8,548 nt of DNA from Myxococcota bacterium (GTDB lineage Bacteria; Myxococcota_C; UBA6777). Each line of letters begins with the position of its first letter. The stretch's first letter is position 1. The position numbers and the translations under genes are program-made. Shown here piece by piece: positions 5,059-8,548 of this stretch. The stretch covers positions 1-8,548 of the forward strand of contig CAUJFU010000162.1 of NCBI GenBank assembly GCA_963169055.1, in the 5' to 3' direction. The notes under the pieces are model-generated. The model was not told the origin of the DNA, did no database searches, and saw nothing but the letters and a program-made list of their open reading frames with translations.

Positions 5059-7467
5059 TTATGGGTTGTTGGGTGTGGGAGGGTTGCGGTAGATCTGGGC
5101 TTCCCAGCGGGCGCGTTCGGCCCAGTCGATGGCAGAGGCCCGAAGGCCCGAAGGCATAGATATCTTGAGGTTTGCGAGTTGAGCGAAACGTTGAGCGGAG
5201 GTGGCATAATCGCCACGCAAAAAGGCGGATGTTGCGGTCATTCGGAGGATTTCGACAGGGAGGGCGGAGAGTGCGGGTGGATAGACCGCTTTTTGTAGGA
5301 TGGATTCGGAGAGAGCGTATTGTCGGTCAAAATAGAGTCTCCGCCCGAGGAGGTAGTGGAGGTCGGGATGTTGGGGAGATTGGAGGGCGGCGCGTTGGAG
5401 GGCAAGCAAGGGGGCGATCTTGTTGTCTTGGTCGAGATAATCGAAGATCACGCGTGTGATCTCGGGAGATTGGAAGGCGCGGCGGCGGAGGGCGATCTCG
5501 CGTTGGTAGTGAAAAGGGAGGGTTTCGAGGGGGATGGCTTGGAGGAGGTCGGCGGCTTGTTGTGTGTGGTGTTGTCGAAAGCGGATCTGTGCGAGTCGTT
5601 GGAGGATACGGCTGTGGAAGACGGGGTATTCTTTGGGGGGGAATTGGCGGCGCATAGTTTCGAGGAGTTCGGCGGCTTGGGTGTATTGTTTGGCGGTGAG
5701 CAGTAAGTCGGCGGTGGAGAGTTGGTTGTAGGGGTGGTTGTCGATGGAGCAAAGGCGTTGTTGGAGGGCGAGGGCGGTGCGGTAGCGCCGTGTTTGCGAG
5801 GCGGAGGCGATGTGGCTGCGTAGGGCGGCGATCTCGTGAGGGCAGGTGCGCTTGAAGATGGAGCGGAAGTTGCGGAAGGCGTAGTGTGCATCATGGCGAT
5901 CAGCGGTGGAAAGCTGGACTTGGTTTTTGAGGAAGTTGCGCCATTCTTGGGCGAGTTGATCAAGGGAGCGCTGGTAGACGCGGGCGAATTCGGCTTTTCC
6001 GTAGGCGAGTTTGTAGCGTTCCATGCCGTATCGATCGATCAGATAGCGGCTAAAAGAACCTGCGACACGATAAGCCAGCGCGGAGGATTGTTGAAAGAAG
6101 CCCGCAGGACCGAGGATCTTGGCGGGATCGATCTTCCAACCTTTTTCGAGCATCGCCTTGCACCATTGATGGGGCGTTAAGTCATCGCGCTCCCAGTCTG
6201 CGGCGACGGCGACCCCTTCGATCAAGGCGTTGAGAGGGAGGATTCCATGCTGTGCAGCGATCCGAAAAGGCCCATGCCCAAAGGCGGCAGAAAAGACGTG
6301 AGCGAGTTCGTGCTTGAGGACGGGGTGAGGAAAGCCGATGCCGTGTAGATACATCTGATAGGCCCAAGGTCGGGCGATCATGGTGCGTTCTGCACCCATG
6401 TATCGGTTCTTTTGGGCCGCGCTCACAAAGAGATACGATTCGATCTTTTGTTGGGGTTTGTGGCCGAAGTAGCGAACAAGTTGGTGGTAGCGGAACTCGT
6501 GATCACGCGCAAGCCGCTCGATAGATCGAGGTTGTGTGCGTTCGATATCGTAATACAAAACGAAATGTGGGGTTTCAAAGCGCCCACCAAGCGCACGTTG
6601 GATCGAGGCGTTGGTGTGGACAAAGCCGAGATCCGTTCGTTTGAAAAAGCCCCAGACAACAGCGCAAGTTGCAACGAGGGTCCAAAGCGTCGCGCTGAGC
6701 GTGGTCTCAACGAGGCCGGTGTGACGAAGTCTTCCATCTAGAGCCTCTGGAGAGGGCGACCATGCCGCCTCGCGCCAAGCATAATGGGTCTTTCCAATCA
6801 AGCCGCTTCGACCCGCCCAAAGAGCGATCCATCCGAACAATGCGACCGCACACGCAAGCGTCCACAGTCGGTAGAGTACCAGCGTGGACGTAATGGTGCG
6901 CAGTTCGTCATACAACGATCCCGGGTAAAAGCCGAAGAACAGGTTGTAAGCAAAGATCGGCGGGTGGGCAAACGCTCCCCAAAGCACCCACAACACACTC
7001 AACAGCGGCAAACCATACAACGCTGTGACGGCGAGGCGTTTGCGTGGGATCAGCGCACAAGCCATCCCAAATGCCGCCCCCCAGAGCACTCCGACGGCGG
7101 GCAATAGGCCAAAATAAGCGAAGCCTTCGGACCAGTTGCAGTTTTGGACGCGCAGGGCGTTGGCGCAGATCAGCAACAACGCTGGAGAGAGCGCAATGTA
7201 GGCTGCTGCGATGATCCGCAGCGTTGTTCCCCATAGCTCGGGCGAAAGCGCGGGGACTTGACTTCGTAGCCAGACGCTTCGTAGCGCGAGATGGCCGCAA
7301 AATAGAGTGGCTGGCGCACCGAAAAACAAGCCGTATTCGAGGCCCAGAACCCCTGTCAAAGGTAGAGCAGCCAAAAGCGCCGAAACAAGGGTGAGTAAAG
7401 TAGTGATGATCCAAAAGAAGCGTTGGCGCAAAAGTGTCGCCAAGGAGAATTCCGTGAGGGTATGCAC
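5059..7467 (-). CDS. Membrane-anchored gluzincin-type metalloprotease with TPR-like C-terminus
   Basis: This 802-residue protein has three parts. Residues 1-275 contain about seven hydrophobic helices (roughly 15-38, 44-66, 82-104, 115-139, 145-167, 195-218, 255-275). With the N-terminus inside, the rest would be periplasmic. Residues about 297-515 resemble the peptidase MA-like superfamily: FETPHFVLYYD opens the domain, HELAH (386-390) supplies two zinc-binding histidines and the catalytic Glu387, and Glu417 in LIEGVA is the likely third zinc ligand. Residues about 550-795 are helical with repeated Ala/Leu-rich helix pairs typical of TPR units (for example 583-605, 621-645, 704-727, 743-766). 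It probably cleaves or binds an envelope protein, with the TPR part for partner binding; the target is unknown. GTG at 7467 is preceded by GAGAGGA six bases upstream. The next in-frame Met is far inside, and upstream ATGs overlap the divergent gene. Confidence 0.83.
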   Translation of the reverse strand: MHTLTEFSLATLLRQRFFWIITTLLTLVSALLAALPLTGVLGLEYGLFFGAPATLFCGHLALRSVWLRSQVPALSPELWGTTLRIIAAAYIALSPALLLICANALRVQNCNWSEGFAYFGLLPAVGVLWGAAFGMACALIPRKRLAVTALYGLPLLSVLWVLWGAFAHPPIFAYNLFFGFYPGSLYDELRTITSTLVLYRLWTLACAVALFGWIALWAGRSGLIGKTHYAWREAAWSPSPEALDGRLRHTGLVETTLSATLWTLVATCAVVWGFFKRTDLGFVHTNASIQRALGGRFETPHFVLYYDIERTQPRSIERLARDHEFRYHQLVRYFGHKPQQKIESYLFVSAAQKNRYMGAERTMIARPWAYQMYLHGIGFPHPVLKHELAHVFSAAFGHGPFRIAAQHGILPLNALIEGVAVAADWERDDLTPHQWCKAMLEKGWKIDPAKILGPAGFFQQSSALAYRVAGSFSRYLIDRYGMERYKLAYGKAEFARVYQRSLDQLAQEWRNFLKNQVQLSTADRHDAHYAFRNFRSIFKRTCPHEIAALRSHIASASQTRRYRTALALQQRLCSIDNHPYNQLSTADLLLTAKQYTQAAELLETMRRQFPPKEYPVFHSRILQRLAQIRFRQHHTQQAADLLQAIPLETLPFHYQREIALRRRAFQSPEITRVIFDYLDQDNKIAPLLALQRAALQSPQHPDLHYLLGRRLYFDRQYALSESILQKAVYPPALSALPVEILRMTATSAFLRGDYATSAQRFAQLANLKISMPSGLRASAIDWAERARWEAQIYRNPPTPNNP

Positions 7468-7552
7468 GATCCATCCTCTCCGTCTGTGGGGCGCGGGGTT
7501 GCGCAGGCTTGACCTTGGGACAGGTGTGGATAAGGTCGTCGAGGTTGTCAAG
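7468..7552. promoter_or_regulatory. Short divergent promoter region
   Basis: Only 85 bp separate the divergent starts of the metalloprotease (GTG, 7467) and the B3/B4 protein (ATG, 7553), so control elements must be compact or extend into one of the genes. Plus-strand TTGACC (7509-7514) lies 16 bases before TAAGGT (7531-7536), a poor -10. Minus-strand TTGACA (7551-7546) is a perfect -35 hexamer but lacks a well-spaced -10. Neither is convincing alone. Ribosome-binding sites lie at 7474-7480 (minus) and 7541-7544 (plus). Confidence 0.35.
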
Positions 7553-8287
7553 ATGCCCAAGAGCCGTTGGGCGCTCTTGCGAAGAAGAAAGGGACGACAA
7601 GTGTTGCGGATACCTGTGGAAGACAAGATCCAAGGATTACGGACTGCGTGGGTTGAGGCCCGAGGCGTGCGTTTGGCCGAAGCCTCCGACGAATTACGTG
7701 CGCGCTGTGAACATACTGCGAAAAAAGTGCTGGCTGAAGGGCTTTCGGGGGGCGAGGATCGTCGCAACGCCATCCGCGATCTTCTCCGCCAAGGTGGGTT
7801 TAAACCCGCTGGTCGCAGCAAACCCGCCCAAGAGTATTTGTTGCGAACCGTCCAACAGACGGGCTTTCCGATGATCCTCAACGCTGTGGATATCAACAAC
7901 CTGCACTCGCTCGAATCGGGCCTTCCGATCTCGATGATCGCCTTGGATCGGGTGGGTGAGCGCCTTTCTCTGCGTTGGGGGCGCGAAGGTGAAACCTACA
8001 TCTTCAACGCATCGGGCCAAAGCCTCGATGTTGCGGGCTTGTTGTGCCTATGCCAAGGCCAAGGCGAACAGGCCCGCCCCGTCGCCAATCCCGTCAAAGA
8101 TTCGATGTTTGCAAAGTTGGTCCCCGAAGATACGCGCCTTTTGGCTTGTCTCTACAGCAGCATCAAAGTTTGTTCGGATGATGAATTGCGCGGATATGCC
8201 GCAGATATGGCCGAATCGATGTTGAAATGGGCGGATGCTTCGGAGGCTACGGTGGTGCTGTGTGATGCGCTGGGGCAAACCTTGTGA
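7553..8287 (+). CDS. Stand-alone B3/B4 (tRNA-binding/editing-type) domain protein
   Basis: This 244-residue protein matches the B3/B4 fold that, in the beta subunit of phenylalanyl-tRNA synthetase, holds the site that edits mischarged tRNA. Free-standing B3/B4 proteins are widespread, and a trans-editing or tRNA-related role is suspected rather than proven. Residues about 15-60 (VLRIPVEDKIQGLRTAWVEARGV) form the family's leading strand-helix region. Residues 102-133 carry the diagnostic ILNAVDINNLHSLESGLPIS followed by LDRV. Residues 135-166 give the strands RLSLRWGREGE and YIFNASG. DSMFAK (183-188) with EDTRLLACLYS (192-202) completes the domain. There is no synthetase catalytic core or signal peptide, so it should be cytoplasmic. 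ATG at 7553 has GAGG eight bases upstream; GTG at 7526 is an in-frame alternative with a weaker site. It stands alone, divergent from the protease gene. Confidence 0.85.
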   Translation: MPKSRWALLRRRKGRQVLRIPVEDKIQGLRTAWVEARGVRLAEASDELRARCEHTAKKVLAEGLSGGEDRRNAIRDLLRQGGFKPAGRSKPAQEYLLRTVQQTGFPMILNAVDINNLHSLESGLPISMIALDRVGERLSLRWGREGETYIFNASGQSLDVAGLLCLCQGQGEQARPVANPVKDSMFAKLVPEDTRLLACLYSSIKVCSDDELRGYAADMAESMLKWADASEATVVLCDALGQTL

Positions 8288-8326
8288 CCGTTTCTATCGA
8301 CCTGTAGGCTCTTTTTGAGCGAGATG

Positions 8327-8364
8327 CGGGTTTTGTCGCTGTGATGTGGCCAACAAAAAACCCG
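8327..8364. repeat. Hairpin downstream of the B3/B4 gene
   Basis: CGGGTTTTGT (8327-8336) pairs with ACAAAAAACCCG (8353-8364), leaving a two-base bulge and a 16-base loop. It begins 40 bp after the B3/B4 stop, and its right arm is the first part of dispersed repeat copy B. The arms contain T and A tracts, so it could contribute to transcript termination or 3'-end stability, but no clean U-run follows the stem. Copy A has no equivalent left arm. Confidence 0.35.
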
Positions 8365-8481
8365 TGGTTCGCGATACTTCGAGCGGAGCCGTCGTTGGTT
8401 TGAAAAACTGCGGTTCGCTCCGCCAACACGGGGTCAAGGGGCCGATGGTCCCTTGCGGGGTTTGGGGCAGCGCCCCACAAA
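8353..8481. repeat. Dispersed ~129-bp intergenic repeat, copy B
   Basis: This is the partner of 3137-3265, in the same orientation. It starts 66 bp after the B3/B4 stop codon, nearly the same spacing as copy A after the MFS stop. The central stem is CAAGGGGCC (8435-8443) with GGTCCCTTG (8447-8455) around the triloop GAT. Compared with copy A, one stem pair has changed from A-T to C-G on both sides. The second hairpin GGGGC/GCCCC (8464-8468 with 8472-8476, loop AGC) is identical in both copies. Weak similarity persists in translated frames on both strands, which reflects nucleotide conservation rather than a gene. Confidence 0.72.
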
Positions 8482-8531
8482 CCCCCAACCCATTGGCGAG
8501 TACCACAAGGAACGAAGCACGGAGACGATAG

Positions 8532-8548
8532 ATGAGTACGGTGATGTT
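8532..8548 (+). CDS. Possible start of a further gene (partial)
   Basis: ATG at 8532 begins the frame MSTVM and is cut by the window edge. GGAG at 8521-8524 lies seven bases upstream, a good ribosome-binding site, and the frame is on the same strand as the B3/B4 gene with dispersed repeat B between them. Only five codons are visible, so no product can be named and the call rests on the start signal alone. Confidence 0.4.

Noticed and set aside
7307-7552. Upstream extension of the B3/B4 frame
   Set aside because: It is Lys/Arg-rich, overlaps the 5' coding part of the divergent protease gene, and precedes the first family-like segment. ATG at 7553 has GAGG upstream.
7468-7899. N-terminal extension of the metalloprotease frame
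   Set aside because: The added 144 residues are Arg/Ser/Pro-rich and lie antisense to the B3/B4 coding region. The GTG at 7467 with GAGAGGA upstream directly precedes the first membrane helix.
8308-8320. Small hairpin GCTC-TTTTT-GAGC after the B3/B4 gene as a terminator
   Set aside because: A four-base-pair stem with the T-run in the loop rather than after the stem is too weak to support a terminator call.

Overview
The window looks like a chromosomal stretch of a GC-rich Gram-negative bacterium. An ExbD/TolR-family inner-membrane protein, a transporter with a predicted periplasmic domain, and a membrane-anchored metalloprotease with TPR repeats all imply a cell with a periplasm. The ExbD variant and the peptidase-MA/TPR architecture recall myxococcal or bradymonad-type deltaproteobacterial lineages, but that placement is an inference from style, since no phylogenetic marker is present. 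No rRNA, tRNA, CRISPR array, transposase or phage gene was seen.

Layout, left to right. Bases 1-399 are gene-poor and repeat-rich: two copies of a short palindrome-bounded element (38-152 and 279-400) with short tandem repeats between them. A complete exbD-like gene (400-924, minus) follows; its stop codon lies on the edge of the second element. A 287-bp divergent spacer (925-1211) holds an imperfect 33/36-bp tandem repeat and separates exbD from a 620-residue organophosphate:phosphate-antiporter-type MFS transporter (1212-3074, plus). This transporter carries a PDZ-like domain inserted in a predicted periplasmic loop. The convergent spacer 3075-3351 contains copy A of a ~129-bp dispersed repeat. 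Next come two minus-strand genes: an unrecognised 483-residue proline-rich protein (3352-4803) and an 802-residue membrane protein with an HELAH metalloprotease domain and TPR-like C-terminus (5059-7467). Divergent from the latter is a stand-alone B3/B4 (tRNA-editing-type) domain protein (7553-8287, plus). Copy B of the dispersed repeat lies just downstream of it (8353-8481), and the window ends in what may be the first codons of another plus-strand gene (8532 onward).

The genes do not form an obvious pathway: neighbours are mostly divergent or convergent and no long operon is visible. I do not see a clear new multi-gene system. The most unusual items are the PDZ-in-MFS architecture with an apparent extra transmembrane pair, the ExbD variant with Asn in place of the proton-carrying Asp, and the ~129-bp repeat, which keeps a hairpin through a compensatory base change and sits about 65 bp downstream of a plus-strand stop codon both times.
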